The notes: generated from the letters alone by a model not told the origin. A stretch of DNA of 64,000 nt from Rhodospirillaceae bacterium (GCA_947476695.1 CANJRD010000012.1:44413-108412); one strand, 5' to 3'; shown: positions 1 through 9,169, numbered from the stretch's first letter. Numbers and translations: made by a program.

Positions 1-793
1 TCGAGTAACGCGGATACCCCGCGCGTTCGGGCGTCGGGTTGACGACGCGATGGGTGGTGGACGGCAGCACATTGTTGGTCAGTCGTTGCAGCATGTCGCC
101 GATGTTGACCACCACCGCGCCCGGCGGCGGACTCACCGGCAGCCAGGCGCCGCTGCGCGTGAGCAGCTCCAAGCCGGACTCCTCGGCGCCGAGCAGCAGC
201 GTGATGACGTTGATGTCCTCATGAGGGGCCGCCCGCATGCCGACCGCATTCGGCGCCAGTGGCGGATAGTGCAGCAGGCGCAGGATGCTGTTTCCGGGTG
301 CGACCTTATCGTCGAAGTAATCGGGCGCGAGTTTCAGATGCCGCGCCACGCCACGCAGGATGCGCAGGCCCAGCTTATCCAAGGCACTGAACAGCTCGCG
401 CGTCTTGGTATCGAAGCCGGGCACGCTTGGCACCAGCACGTTTTCGGGCATCGACGAACGGCGCGGATCGCCCGGCGGCAGATCGCGGCCCAGATGCCAA
501 AACTCTTTCAGGTCCGCACGCGGTTCGCCCTTGGCGGCTTCGACGCCGAACGCGGTGTAGCCGCGCTGTCCGCCGCCGCCGGGGACGTGGAACTGCTTCT
601 TAGTCTCGGTCGGCTGGGCGAAGAAATCGCGGGTGCTGTTGAAGACCGAGGCGATCAGGTCGGGACTGATGCCATGATCGGAGATCACCGCGAAGCCGTG
701 CCTCTCGAAGGCATTTCCCAGGCCCTGCACGAAGGCCGGTGTGTCTTCCGCTGTACCCGCAATGGAAAGGGGTGCGATGGCTTCGGTATTCAT
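1..793 (-). CDS. 2-oxoglutarate/Fe(II)-dependent oxygenase, isopenicillin N synthase-like (C-terminus off window)
   Basis: The frame is open from ATG at 793 to the window edge, giving 264 codons without a stop. Visible iron-ligand motifs are H-E-D in APHEDINVITLLLG (about residue 198) and the distal histidine in STTHRVVNP (about 251), followed by the R-Y-S that usually contacts 2-oxoglutarate. The N-terminal part with HGFAVISDHG and the RGYTAFG segment is typical of the IPNS/DIOX_N family. Cytosolic oxidation of a small molecule is expected, but the substrate cannot be read. It is divergent from the cupin genes that start at 958. The protein is nearly complete, with only the C-terminal tail missing. 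Confidence 0.88.
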   Translation of the reverse strand, partial: MNTEAIAPLSIAGTAEDTPAFVQGLGNAFERHGFAVISDHGISPDLIASVFNSTRDFFAQPTETKKQFHVPGGGGQRGYTAFGVEAAKGEPRADLKEFWHLGRDLPPGDPRRSSMPENVLVPSVPGFDTKTRELFSALDKLGLRILRGVARHLKLAPDYFDDKVAPGNSILRLLHYPPLAPNAVGMRAAPHEDINVITLLLGAEESGLELLTRSGAWLPVSPPPGAVVVNIGDMLQRLTNNVLPSTTHRVVNPTPERAGYPRYS

Positions 794-921
794 TCTGTAG
801 CGTCCATCCTGATCGATCCGACCCCGCGGACGACGGCAAATTTCGGGAATCGCCCGTTCGCCCCTCGCGCCGCAGCGGCCGAATAAAGTAGCATTGCTCG
901 TGGCACTGAAACAGTGAGCCT

Positions 922-938
922 GTCTCCGTCGGGGAGAC
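922..938 (+). other. short inverted repeat upstream of cupin operon
   Basis: GTCTCC at 922-927 pairs with GGAGAC at 933-938 around a 5-base loop. It lies just upstream of the ribosome binding site (GGGGAG) of the cupin gene at 958 and inside the divergent promoter region. It could be an operator or a 5' UTR hairpin. The sequence shows only the symmetry. Confidence 0.3.
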
Positions 939-957
939 TGCAACAAAGGGGAGAGCA

Positions 958-1344
958 ATGTTCATACCGCACATCACCAACGACGCGACCGGCCATTCGG
1001 CCTTAAGCGAACTTGAGCTGAAAATGCAGGCGCCGGGGGGCTTGCCCGTCGGCGACGCCGCGCTGCCGCGAATCCAGCTCGCGCAGCAGCAGGTCGCTTA
1101 CTGGCAGATCGGTCATGCGCTGCCGGGTCATTTCGTTGACTTTACGCCGGTGCAGGGTCCGCAGTTCGTGGCCGTGTTCTCCGGCCAGATGAATGTCACC
1201 GCCAGCAATGGCGAAGAACGCCAGCTGGTCCGTGGCGATATGATGATGTTCGAGGACGTCGGCGGCCAGGGCCACATGACCCGCTTCCTCGGTCAGGACG
1301 CGTGCAACTACCTCGTCATCGGGATGCCGAACCCGATCAAGTAG
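958..1344 (+). CDS. small cupin-domain protein
   Basis: A 128-residue protein without signal peptide. The central part (about residues 55-115) reads as a single cupin barrel: a phrase resembling motif 1 around HFVDFTPVQGPQFVAVFSG, and motif 2-like GDMMMFEDVGGQGH. ATG 958 is preceded by a good GGGGAG site. It is the first of three consecutive cupin genes (958, 1395, 1849) with short gaps, so probably an operon. Cupins of this size may be enzymes or sensors; no substrate can be assigned. The expected metal-ligand histidines are only partly present, so catalysis is uncertain. Confidence 0.72.
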   Translation: MFIPHITNDATGHSALSELELKMQAPGGLPVGDAALPRIQLAQQQVAYWQIGHALPGHFVDFTPVQGPQFVAVFSGQMNVTASNGEERQLVRGDMMMFEDVGGQGHMTRFLGQDACNYLVIGMPNPIK

Positions 1345-1394
1345 TTCGATACGTCCTCACATCGAAACATCATCCGAAAATTCAGGAGCGCCTC

Positions 1395-1811
1395 ATGGCA
1401 AACGAACCGACACTTTCCGCCGTCTATCGTATCCCTGGCTACCGCCTCGATGCGAACGGCCGCTCGACCTGGACCTATTATGAAATCCCGCTGATCGGTA
1501 CCGGTCCGCGCAGCGCGATGAGCAACAAGCAGGAAGCGATGACCTGGGGCCTGGCGTTCAATCAGAACAGCCCGCGTCCGTACTACACCAACGAAATGCA
1601 CAAGACGAACCAGATGGGCATGGTCTGGTGCATGTCGGGCAACCTCGAGACCACGATCCAGAACGGCGAAATGCGCCGCCGTTGCGTCGGCGAAGGCAAC
1701 TTCGTTCACGGCGACTGTCTGCACCACTCGACCATGAACTCGACGGTGCCGACGACGACACTGAGCCTGAACCTGACCCAGAAGGTCACGCCGACCTACG
1801 CGTTCAAGTAA
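1395..1811 (+). CDS. conserved small protein, cupin-like
   Basis: A 138-residue cytosolic protein. ATG 1395 was chosen because it follows a CAGGAG site; an in-frame upstream start at 1302 would overlap the preceding gene. The segment VWCMSGNLETTIQNGEMRRR followed by GEGNFVHGDCLHHST resembles the two halves of a cupin barrel, with clustered histidines (HGDCLHH) that could bind metal. It lies 50 bases after the first cupin and 37 bases before the exported bicupin, consistent with one transcript. The cupin assignment is by pattern only, and no function is recognised. Confidence 0.68.
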   Translation: MANEPTLSAVYRIPGYRLDANGRSTWTYYEIPLIGTGPRSAMSNKQEAMTWGLAFNQNSPRPYYTNEMHKTNQMGMVWCMSGNLETTIQNGEMRRRCVGEGNFVHGDCLHHSTMNSTVPTTTLSLNLTQKVTPTYAFK

Positions 1812-1848
1812 ACGCGCGACGCATATCAACGCAATTGGGAGGACCAAC

Positions 1849-2790
1849 ATGAAATACCTATTGCCGATGGTCGCCGGGCTGATGGCCTGCGCGATCCAAG
1901 TCAATGCGCAAGCGCCCGCGGCGCCGGCCAATCCGCCGCACGCCCAGAAGATCAGCGCCGCGGTCGATCCGGTGATGACGCCGCATATCTCCGGCAAGGA
2001 CGTGAAGCCCGTGACCTTCGCCGAGTGGGAGCTGAAGAACGACCGTGGCACGACCGTGCCGATCCTGTGGGGCGACGCGCTCTCCAAAGCCCCGGCGAAT
2101 GCCTCGCGCTACGAGCAGAAGACCTTCGAATTCCCCACGGGCCAGATCCGCGTGATGGAATTCAAGAAGGATCGCGGTGGCGTGCTGCACATGATTACCG
2201 CCGAGAACGCGATGTACGTGCTGAAAGGCAGCGTGACCATCGACGTCGGCGGCAAGCCGGTCGAGATCAAGGAGGGCGACGCGGTCGGCTATCCCAGCGG
2301 CATCATGCGCGGCAAGGGCGACGCCACTGTCGTCGTCTGGACCGTGACCGGTACGGTGCTGAACGAAGCCGCGAAGACCACCGTGGTCCGTAAGAAGGAC
2401 GCGAAGATCGGCAAGAGCGCCGAGTGGGAGGAAGGCGGCAAGCGCGTGCGTGCCAATACGCCCGAAGGTCTGAAGAAGATGCCGAAAGACGCGATCCGCC
2501 TGCAGGTCGATCGTTTCGAGATCCCCGGCAACTCGATCCGCCTGGCGCATAACTACAAGGGCGGCCCGACTTCCGGCGGGCGCGGTCCGATCGACGCGCT
2601 GATCCTTGTCACGTCGGGTCATCTGACGTACTTCGAGGACGGCAAGCCTTACGACGCATGGCCGGGCGATGCGATCCGCGAATCTGCCGGGCACGAGAAC
2701 AAGTGGAACCGTATCGAGGACTCATCGTTCCTCGCGATCAGCACGCAGCCGATCGGCGGTCCGGTGAAGGTTGCCGGCCGCGGCGAGTAA
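1849..2790 (+). CDS. exported two-domain cupin protein
   Basis: A 313-residue protein with an N-terminal Sec signal peptide (MKYLLPMVAGLMACAIQVNAQA, cleavage near residue 21), so periplasmic. Two cupin units are visible. The first is around residues 95-165 (VLHMITAENAMYVLKGSVTID, then EGDAVGYPSG). The second is around 220-300 (LILVTSGHLTYFEDG, then WPGDAIRESAGHENKW). A GGAGG site precedes the ATG. It ends the three-cupin run. The small cytosolic cupins and the divergent oxygenase suggest breakdown or sensing of an imported compound, but this is inference. Confidence 0.75.
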   Translation: MKYLLPMVAGLMACAIQVNAQAPAAPANPPHAQKISAAVDPVMTPHISGKDVKPVTFAEWELKNDRGTTVPILWGDALSKAPANASRYEQKTFEFPTGQIRVMEFKKDRGGVLHMITAENAMYVLKGSVTIDVGGKPVEIKEGDAVGYPSGIMRGKGDATVVVWTVTGTVLNEAAKTTVVRKKDAKIGKSAEWEEGGKRVRANTPEGLKKMPKDAIRLQVDRFEIPGNSIRLAHNYKGGPTSGGRGPIDALILVTSGHLTYFEDGKPYDAWPGDAIRESAGHENKWNRIEDSSFLAISTQPIGGPVKVAGRGE

Positions 2791-2844
2791 GACTGACCCG
2801 TAACGTCCAAGGGCGCCCTGACTGAAACCATCAGAGGATGGATC

Positions 2845-3258
2845 ATGGCGCCCGATGACGGCAGCGGCGATTTTGGCGGCTGGAGAAAGCAACCCTCACG
2901 CAATGTGTTGGGTGGGCCTCTCCAGCCGTGTTCGCTTTCGCCCCTGACAGGTTTCTTCCGCAACGGTTGCTGCGACACCAGTCCGTCGGACCACGGCAGC
3001 CACACTGTGTGCATGGTGGCGACGGCGGAGTTCCTGGCGTTCTCCGCGCAACGCGGCAACGACCTCTCCACGCCGATGCATGAATATGGTTTCCCCGGCT
3101 TGAAGCCGGGCGACCGCTGGTGCCTTTGCGCCCCGCGCTGGGCCGAGGCGCTCGAAGCCGGCAAGGCGCCCAAAGTGGTGCTCAGCGCCACGCATCAGGG
3201 CGCGCTCGCCTATTGCAAGCTCGATGACCTCAAGCGCTTCGCGGTCGATCTGAGTTGA
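2845..3258 (+). CDS. DUF2237 family protein
   Basis: A 137-residue protein matching the DUF2237 pattern closely. Visible motifs are NVLGGPLQPCSLSPLTGF, RNGCCDTSP, HTVCMVATAEFLAFS, GNDLSTPMHEYGFPGLKPGD and RWCLCAPRW. The many conserved cysteines (PC, GCC, VC, WCLC) are a hallmark of the family, whose biochemical function is unknown. It is of normal length for the family. It sits between the cupin run and exonuclease III on the same strand, with no clear operon link. Confidence 0.9.
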   Translation: MAPDDGSGDFGGWRKQPSRNVLGGPLQPCSLSPLTGFFRNGCCDTSPSDHGSHTVCMVATAEFLAFSAQRGNDLSTPMHEYGFPGLKPGDRWCLCAPRWAEALEAGKAPKVVLSATHQGALAYCKLDDLKRFAVDLS

Positions 3259-3292
3259 CGAACTTCCGCGCGAACTGCGTGTTTAATCACAC

Positions 3293-4117
3293 ATGCGCAT
3301 CGCGACTTATAACGTCAATGGTGTCAACGGCCGGCTCGCCAACCTTGCGGCGTGGCTGATGGCCGAGAAGCCGGACATTGTCTGCCTGCAGGAACTCAAG
3401 GCGCCGCAGGAAAAATTCCCGCTTCAGGCGCTTGGCTATGAGGCCATCTGGTACGGCCAGAAAAGCTGGAACGGCGTGGCCATTCTGGTCCGGGGGCAAA
3501 AGCCGGCGGAAATCCGTCGCGCGCTTCCGGGCGGCAAGGACGATCCCCACAGCCGCTACATCGAGGCGCGTGTCGGCAAACTGACAGTGGCGTGCCTGTA
3601 TCTGCCGAACGGCAATCCGGCGCCCGGGCCGAAGTTCGCCTACAAGCTCGCGTGGTTCGATCGCCTGGCCGCGCATGCTCAAGACCTGCTCGACCACGGC
3701 GGCGATGTCGTCCTGGCCGGCGACTTCAACGTGATGCCGACCGATCTGGACGTCTATGCGCCGGAACGTTGGCGCGACGATGCGTTGTTCCGTCCGGAAG
3801 TCAGAACCGCCTTCCACGACCTTGTGTCGCAGGGGTGGACCGACGCCATTCGGACGCTCTACCCACAAGAACGCATTTACACGTTCTGGAAATATTTCCG
3901 TAACGCCTTCGCTCGCGACGCGGGATTGCGGATCGACCATTTCCTGCTCAGTCCGTCGCTGGCCAAGCGCCTGCGGGACGGTGGCGTCGACCGGGATGTT
4001 CGGGCTCAGCCAAAGGCCTCCGATCATGCGCCCGTATGGATTGAATTGGCCGACAAGCCGAAGCGGGCGAAGCCGAAGATCGCCAAGAAGAAGACCGCTA
4101 AGACGTCGAAGCGGTGA
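3293..4117 (+). CDS. xth: exodeoxyribonuclease III / AP endonuclease
   Basis: A 274-residue EEP-family nuclease that incises at abasic sites and has 3'-5' exonuclease activity in base excision repair. Family motifs in order: YNVNGVNGR (about 5), the metal-binding glutamate in CLQELKAP (about 34), GDFNVMPTDLD (about 143), IDHFLLSP (about 222) and the catalytic SDHAPVW (about 252). Length is normal apart from a lysine-rich C-terminal tail (from about residue 260) that may help DNA binding. It starts 34 bases after DUF2237. Confidence 0.93.
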   Translation: MRIATYNVNGVNGRLANLAAWLMAEKPDIVCLQELKAPQEKFPLQALGYEAIWYGQKSWNGVAILVRGQKPAEIRRALPGGKDDPHSRYIEARVGKLTVACLYLPNGNPAPGPKFAYKLAWFDRLAAHAQDLLDHGGDVVLAGDFNVMPTDLDVYAPERWRDDALFRPEVRTAFHDLVSQGWTDAIRTLYPQERIYTFWKYFRNAFARDAGLRIDHFLLSPSLAKRLRDGGVDRDVRAQPKASDHAPVWIELADKPKRAKPKIAKKKTAKTSKR

Positions 4118-4197
4118 GGCTCGGCCGCAATGTCCGAACGAAGGTGAGGGCGCCGACGTTAGGTGACCCCAAGGTCACTCTCACAAGTGAGGCTCCC

Positions 4198-4680
4198 ATG
4201 CGATCGATGTTGCTCAACGCCGCCGCCGCACTATGTCTCCTGTCCGCTACGCCCGTCCTGGCCGATCCGCCCGAGGCCTTCTTGAAAGAAGCCATCCAGG
4301 GCAACCTCGCCGAGGTGCAGATGGGCCAACTCGCGCAGAAGAACGGCAGCAGTGACGCCGTGAAAACCTTTGGCAAGACGCTCGAGATGGATCACGGCAA
4401 GGGCCGCGACGAAACCGTGAAACTTGCCAAGGCCATGAAAATGGATCCGCCGACCGAGCCGTCCGCCGAAGCGAAGTCGATGTATATGAAGTTGGCGAAG
4501 TTGAACGGCGCCGCCTTCGACAAGGAATTCGCCAGCCACATGGTGATGGACCACAAGAAGGACATCGCGGCTTACGAAGACGAAGCCAAAGAGAAGAACG
4601 GCGACGTCTCCAAGTATGCGACCGAGACCTTGCCGACGTTGAAGAAGCATTTGGCGACGGCTGAAGCGCTCGCGAAATAG
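4198..4680 (+). CDS. exported DUF4142 protein
   Basis: A 160-residue protein with signal peptide (RSMLLNAAAALCLLSATPVLA, cleavage about residue 18). The mature part is mostly helical, with the DUF4142 pattern: AIQGNLAEVQMGQLAQKNG near the start, MDHGKGRD, and a later MVMDHKKDI. This periplasmic ferritin-like family of unknown role is common in proteobacteria. ATG 4198 is preferred over an in-frame upstream start (4114) because only it begins with a signal peptide. A bidirectional-looking terminator follows directly. Confidence 0.86.
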   Translation: MRSMLLNAAAALCLLSATPVLADPPEAFLKEAIQGNLAEVQMGQLAQKNGSSDAVKTFGKTLEMDHGKGRDETVKLAKAMKMDPPTEPSAEAKSMYMKLAKLNGAAFDKEFASHMVMDHKKDIAAYEDEAKEKNGDVSKYATETLPTLKKHLATAEALAK

Positions 4681-4697
4681 TCGCCGCCGCAGATACG

Positions 4698-4736
4698 AAT
4701 AAGGCCGCCAGACGATCGGCGGCCTTATTCCTTTTT
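4698..4736 (+). terminator. rho-independent terminator, possibly bidirectional
   Basis: AAGGCCGCC at 4701-4709 pairs with GGCGGCCTT at 4719-4727, extended by AAT/ATT. A T-rich run follows at 4731-4736, and the opposite side is AT-rich. It separates the DUF4142 gene from the convergent membrane-protein gene. Confidence 0.85.
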
Positions 4737-5282
4737 GGCGTAGGAGACGCGCAGGCAGCGCAGGAACTCCTCCAGGAAGGGCGTGATATTCAAGCACCCT
4801 GCGGCAAGAAGCCATACGACCAGGTAGGACAGGGGAAGTTGCGGCGATTTCCAGCGCAGTCCCCAGTCCGCGTTCTCGGACCCGGCGCCGAAGATCGCGA
4901 GCGCTTGCTCGGTATGCGTCGCGAAGATCAACAGCATCGAGGCGAATGGGATTGCCGTCAGATAATCGTGCAACCGCATCTCCAGCGGTGTGATAGATCG
5001 CGCCGGCGTGGCGATGTGAAAGTCCAAGGTCGTTGTCAGTTCATGCGCCACGAAGGCCACGACGATCACGACCAGGATCAGCGCGTTGATCTCAAAAAAC
5101 AGTGCGGGGAGCACGGCGACCGCCGCCTCGCCCGCGAGAGCGAGATGGAGGGCGGATTCGCGCGGCCCCGCGGTGTCTTCGATCCGCGTGCGGCGATGGC
5201 ACCACCAGTCGCCTAATCCGACCAGAAGCCAGGCGGGCAATAGCACCAACAGCACAAACGCGTGGATGAGTGTGGACGCCAT
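4725..5282 (-). CDS. integral membrane protein of unknown function
   Basis: A 185-residue protein with about four hydrophobic segments: LIHAFVLLVLLPAWLLVGL, ALILVVIVVAFVAHEL, LTAIPFASMLLIFATH and LSYLVVWLLAAGCLNI. ATG 5282 is preferred because it opens directly into the first membrane helix; upstream in-frame sequence is low-quality and reaches into the neighbouring terminator. The HRRTRIEDTAG phrase and charged C-terminus (SYAKKE) lie outside the membrane segments. I do not recognise the family. It lies convergent to DUF4142 and downstream of the receptor gene's terminator, so it is probably transcribed alone. Confidence 0.7.
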   Translation of the reverse strand: MASTLIHAFVLLVLLPAWLLVGLGDWWCHRRTRIEDTAGPRESALHLALAGEAAVAVLPALFFEINALILVVIVVAFVAHELTTTLDFHIATPARSITPLEMRLHDYLTAIPFASMLLIFATHTEQALAIFGAGSENADWGLRWKSPQLPLSYLVVWLLAAGCLNITPFLEEFLRCLRVSYAKKE

Positions 5283-5356
5283 TGTCCGAGTTAAACAAGC
5301 GTCGTGGTCCGAGGTTACGGTCCGCCGCCGGCCGGCGAAAGATTTAGTCGGCACAT

Positions 5357-5390
5357 AAAAAACCGCCGCAGACCCGAAGGCCTGCGGCGG
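5357..5390 (-). terminator. rho-independent terminator of the TonB receptor gene
   Basis: On the minus strand CCGCCGCAG (5390-5382) pairs with CTGCGGCGG (5371-5363), followed by a run of T (5362-5357). It lies 26 bases past the receptor stop codon. Confidence 0.9.
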
Positions 5391-5415
5391 CATTTAGCAG
5401 CGGTACTCGTGCGGC

Positions 5416-7614
5416 TTAGTAGGAGAAGCGCACGCGCACGTCGACCATCCGCGGATCGTTCGGATAGGTCGTGATCGACGCCTGGACCGGGCTCGAGATC
5501 TGCAGCGACTCAAGCGCGTAGCGGTGATCGAAGATGTTCTTGCCTTCCAGCGTCACGCGCCAGCGGGCATCTTCGCTCTGCCACGAGATGCTGGCATCGA
5601 ACAGGTCGGCACGCGGTGTCTGAACGAGCGGCAGCGTGTTCGACACGTTGTTGTAGTAGGCGCCGTTATGCGCCCACGACGTGGCAAGACGGACGCTGCC
5701 GGGGATGTTCAGCTGCGGCGTGATGACGAGGCCGAGCAAGCTCTTCGCCGGAACGACGCCCTTGATACGGTTGTCACGTCCGCCGGCGCCGCAGTTGACG
5801 ATGGTCGAGTTGTACAGGGCGCAGTTGAACGCCGAGGTGTACTTGCTGGTATCGAACGAGGCGTTTCCGTAAATCTGGAAGACATCCGTGATCTGCCACG
5901 TCGGCTCGAGTTCGATGCCGCGCACGCGGGCGCCGGCAGCGTTCGAGGTGTACGTGTTGGTCGTGCCCGGGAAGAAGACCGGCAGCTGCATGCCGTCGTA
6001 ATCCGCCTGGAACACCGCGACGTTCAAGCGCAGACGGTTGTCGTCCGTCATGAACTTCGCACCGGCTTCATAGCTCTTCACGTTTTCCGGACCGTAGACG
6101 GCGGGGCCGGCGATCGTGCCCGGCGGGCCGCCGATGTTGGTGCTCGGCGACACGTTGTTCCAGCCGCCGCTCTTGAAGCCCTTCGTGAACGAGGCGTAGA
6201 GCAGCAGGTTCGGCAACGCCTGATAGTCGATGCCGAATTTCGGCGTCCAGGCGGTGAAGGTCGTGCTGGCGCTTTGCGGGAACGTCAACTGATTGAAGTA
6301 GAACTGCGTGAAGTTCGCTTCTTCATGCGTGTAGCGGATACCTGCTGTCAGGCCGAGATTCTCGAAAATCTCGTAGGTCGCCTGACCGAAACCGGCCCAC
6401 GTCTTGGTGAGGCGGTCGCGGGTGTCGCGGGTGGCAACGGCGGTGTAGGGCGCGTCATCGCGCTGCAGGCCGTGCTCCCAGAAGTAATAGAAGCCGGCGA
6501 CGCCCTTCAGGCGGTCAACCTGGAAGGTGCCGTTCAGCTCTTGGCTCCAGAACTTGTCCTTATACTGGTAGCTGGAACCGATGTTCAGGCCGGCCGCCGT
6601 CTGCACGAACGGCACCGCGATCGTGGCGCGCTGATTGCGCGTGCCCGTGATCGAGTTGATCGTCAGTTCCGGCGATACGACATAGCTCGCGTTCACCGAC
6701 AGACCGTTGGTGTCGTTCTTGTTGTACGCGGGGCCCGACAGTTCGGTCGTGAACAGGTCGCGGCCCGGCACGGCGTTCGGATTGACGACGCCAAGCCCGC
6801 CAAGCGACTGGATCAGCGTGCCGATGCCCGGATCGCTGCGATCCTTCGCGAGGTCATACGCGATTGCGACGGTGAGCGCGTCGGACGGCGCCAGGTACAG
6901 TTTGCCGCGGAAGGCCTGCTGGTTCTTGTCGTTCAGTTTCTCGGTGTAGTTCGGATCGGAGGTCCAGCCGTCGCGCTTGCGCGACACGGCGCTGATCGAG
7001 GCGCTGACCTTACCGGCGACGATCGGCGTGCTCATGTAGAGGCGGCCGTCGAGCATCTGATAGGAGCCGTAGGCGAGGTCGCCGGCGGCGGTGAACTTTT
7101 CAAGGTCGGGGGTGCGCGTCGTCAGCTTGATCGCGCCGCCGCTGGTGTTGCGGCCGTAGAGCGTGCCCTGCGGGCCACGCAATACTTCCAGCTGATCGAC
7201 GTCGAAGAAGTCGAAGAACTGGCCGGTGATGCGGGGCTGATAGACGTTGTCGATGTACACGCCGACGGCAGAGTCGAACTGGATGCCGCTCTGCTCCTGG
7301 CCGGCGCCGCGCAGAATGATGCGGGCGGCGTTCGAGGTGCCGGTGGCCGGCGTCATCACGATGCTCGGGATTTCCTGCGCGGCCTGCAACACGTTGGTGA
7401 TCATGCGGCGGTTCAGCGTGTCGGCGCTGAATGCGGAGATCGCGACGGGCGTGGTCTAAAGATCGGAGGCAACGCGCTCCGCAGTGACGGTAATGGTTTC
7501 AATTCCGGCAGCAGCGGTCTGATTGCTCTGCGCCTGCGTCATGATCGGTGTAAGCGAAGCACAAGCGGCGGCAGCGATCGCCGTTGCGATAGTCGAGACC
7601 TTGCGGTCCATCAT
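5416..7614 (-). pseudogene. TonB-dependent receptor interrupted by in-frame TAG
   Basis: One continuous reading frame of 732 codons carries a full outer-membrane receptor except for one TAG at 7458-7456. Residues 1-25 are a signal peptide (DRKVSTIATAIAAAACASL). ITVTAERVASDL leads to the stop, and the same frame resumes as TTPVAISAFSADTLNRR. The plug follows (QLEVLRGPQGTLYGRNTSGGAI) and a 22-strand-type barrel ends in VRVRFSY, the normal terminal aromatic residue. Related receptors usually have Gln at this point, so CAG to TAG is the simplest explanation. No other damage is visible, which implies recent inactivation, suppression or a sequencing error. A downstream internal ATG at 7404 would lack the signal peptide. 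Start is ATG 7614 or 7611. The substrate is unknown. Confidence 0.85.
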
Positions 7615-7876
7615 GGGAATAACCCCCGTTGTTGAGGTAAAAAGGCGCTCACGGAGTCGTGAGGCGCGCGGTAACTTAGGCCCGACCAACGCAGGCGTAA
7701 TAGCGCTTAGGTAGAAGCGCGGCACATTCGCAGTGCGTGTAACATCTTTGCACCGCTGATTAAGCTATATGATTTATCAGCACGCGCCGTGGGTATAGTT
7801 CCTAGGGTTGAATAGCCGGCGCGATGCGGAAGCGTGCGTTCGAATTTCCGATGCACACTTAGCGCATGGAGCGCGC

Positions 7877-8197
7877 CTATTCCGCCGGTGCGATTACGCC
7901 GGGTTCGGGCTCCGGCGTGAGGCTTGCGACGAAATCTTTCCCGAGGCTGGCGCCGAGTTCCGATAGCGTGGTGGTCTGTTCGACAATCGTGTCGACCATC
8001 CGGCGCGCCGCCGTGCCTTGCGCAACGGCCACGTCGCTTAAGGTCCGGGCCTCACTGAGTTCACGCTGAAATGCGATGCTCTCTTGAACATTCGTGTGCG
8101 CGCTATCGAGCAGATGACGGGCGACGCGACCCGTCCAATCGGCGGCCATGCCATGCCAGAGCGAGAAGGGACTTTCGGGGGCCTTGCGGTCTGACAC
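7877..8197 (-). CDS. small phasin-like protein
   Basis: A 106-residue protein beginning with GTG at 8197. The central part is amphipathic helix: FSLWHGMAADWTGRVARHLL, then FQRELSEARTLSDVAVAQGT, then RRMVDTIVEQTTTLSELGASL. This resembles the phasin fold that coats polyhydroxyalkanoate granules. There is no signal peptide and the C-terminus is acidic and proline-rich (PEPEPGVIAPAE). The assignment rests on general pattern, without a diagnostic motif, and no PHA synthase lies in the window. It is 90 bases from the hydrolase gene on the same strand. Confidence 0.62.
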   Translation of the reverse strand: MSDRKAPESPFSLWHGMAADWTGRVARHLLDSAHTNVQESIAFQRELSEARTLSDVAVAQGTAARRMVDTIVEQTTTLSELGASLGKDFVASLTPEPEPGVIAPAE

Positions 8198-8287
8198 GTT
8201 TATTTCTCCGGAACGAGACGGTGTAAAACCATCAGGTCGAAAAATTGTTCCGGAGTTTCGCGGAGAAATTGTCGCGGGTGGACGTGC

Positions 8288-9169
8288 TCACTGGGCGAGG
8301 AAAGGCCGCACCAGTCCCAGGAATTCCGAGAGATTGTCGTGATGCACCCAATGGCCCGCGCCCCGAACCATCACGCTTTTCACGTTGGGGAAGGAATCCA
8401 ACGCCCCGCTTTTGATCGGGTCCGGCACGAAGCTTTCCGTGCCGCCGATCATCAAGGTCGGACAGGTGACGCGCTCGAACAGCCGGTGCGCGTCCGACGC
8501 CGACATCGCGAACGGCGACCGCGCGCGGATGTAGTTGTCGAACTTCCAGCTGAACGTGCCGTCCTCGTTCTGCGCCATGCCGTGCGTGGTCAAGTGACGC
8601 GCCTGGTCCGGGGTCAAGCGCGGGTTCTCGCCCTGCATGCGCTCGACGGCCTGGGCGAGGCTGTCGTAGCGGCGCGGATGCCGCGTCGCGAGCTTGTGCA
8701 GCTGCTCGACCCATTTCGAGATGCGTTCGTGGGTCGGCTGCGCGGCGAACTTCTCGAGTTCGGCGGGCGTCCAGATCAAGCCTTCGATCGTGACGAGCTT
8801 GGCAACCGTCTCGGGATATGTGCCGGCATAGGTGAGCGAGATCGCGCCACCCATCGAATGGGAGATGATCGACACCGGCGCCAAGCGCTCCTGACGGATC
8901 AGATGCTCGATGTCGTACACGAAATCGAACAGCGGATAGCTGGAGCCGGTTACCCAGGCGGAATCGCCATGGCCGCGCAGATCGACGGCGAGAACGTGAT
9001 AGTCCTTGCGCAAGTCCTCGGCGACCCAATCCCAGCTACGGCAGTGATCGCGACCGCCATGAACCAGAAGAACAGGCGGCGCATCCTTGTTGCCCCAATC
9101 CACGAAATGGAGCCGCAAGCGCTGCGAGATGTATGCGTGTGATGTGGGGCCGAGATCATGCGCCGTCAT
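8288..9169 (-). CDS. alpha/beta hydrolase
   Basis: A 293-residue cytosolic hydrolase. Visible features are the oxyanion strand LLVHGGRDHCRSWDW (about 35), the nucleophile elbow SHSMGGA (about 104, Ser), a cap domain through the middle, the acidic residue likely in GGTESFVPD (about 247), and the catalytic His in GAGHWVHHD (about 273). Length and order match epoxide-hydrolase/haloperoxidase-like esterases. ATG 9169 is preferred; 15 extra N-terminal residues would be possible from 9214. The substrate cannot be told. Confidence 0.87.
   Translation of the reverse strand: MTAHDLGPTSHAYISQRLRLHFVDWGNKDAPPVLLVHGGRDHCRSWDWVAEDLRKDYHVLAVDLRGHGDSAWVTGSSYPLFDFVYDIEHLIRQERLAPVSIISHSMGGAISLTYAGTYPETVAKLVTIEGLIWTPAELEKFAAQPTHERISKWVEQLHKLATRHPRRYDSLAQAVERMQGENPRLTPDQARHLTTHGMAQNEDGTFSWKFDNYIRARSPFAMSASDAHRLFERVTCPTLMIGGTESFVPDPIKSGALDSFPNVKSVMVRGAGHWVHHDNLSEFLGLVRPFLAQ

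Noticed and set aside
7404..7404. Internal ATG of the TonB receptor as true start
   Set aside because: It would lose the signal peptide and the start of the plug domain, which are intact just upstream in the same frame.
5524..7635. 703-codon plus-strand frame
   Set aside because: Antisense to the TonB receptor and compositionally a shadow frame.
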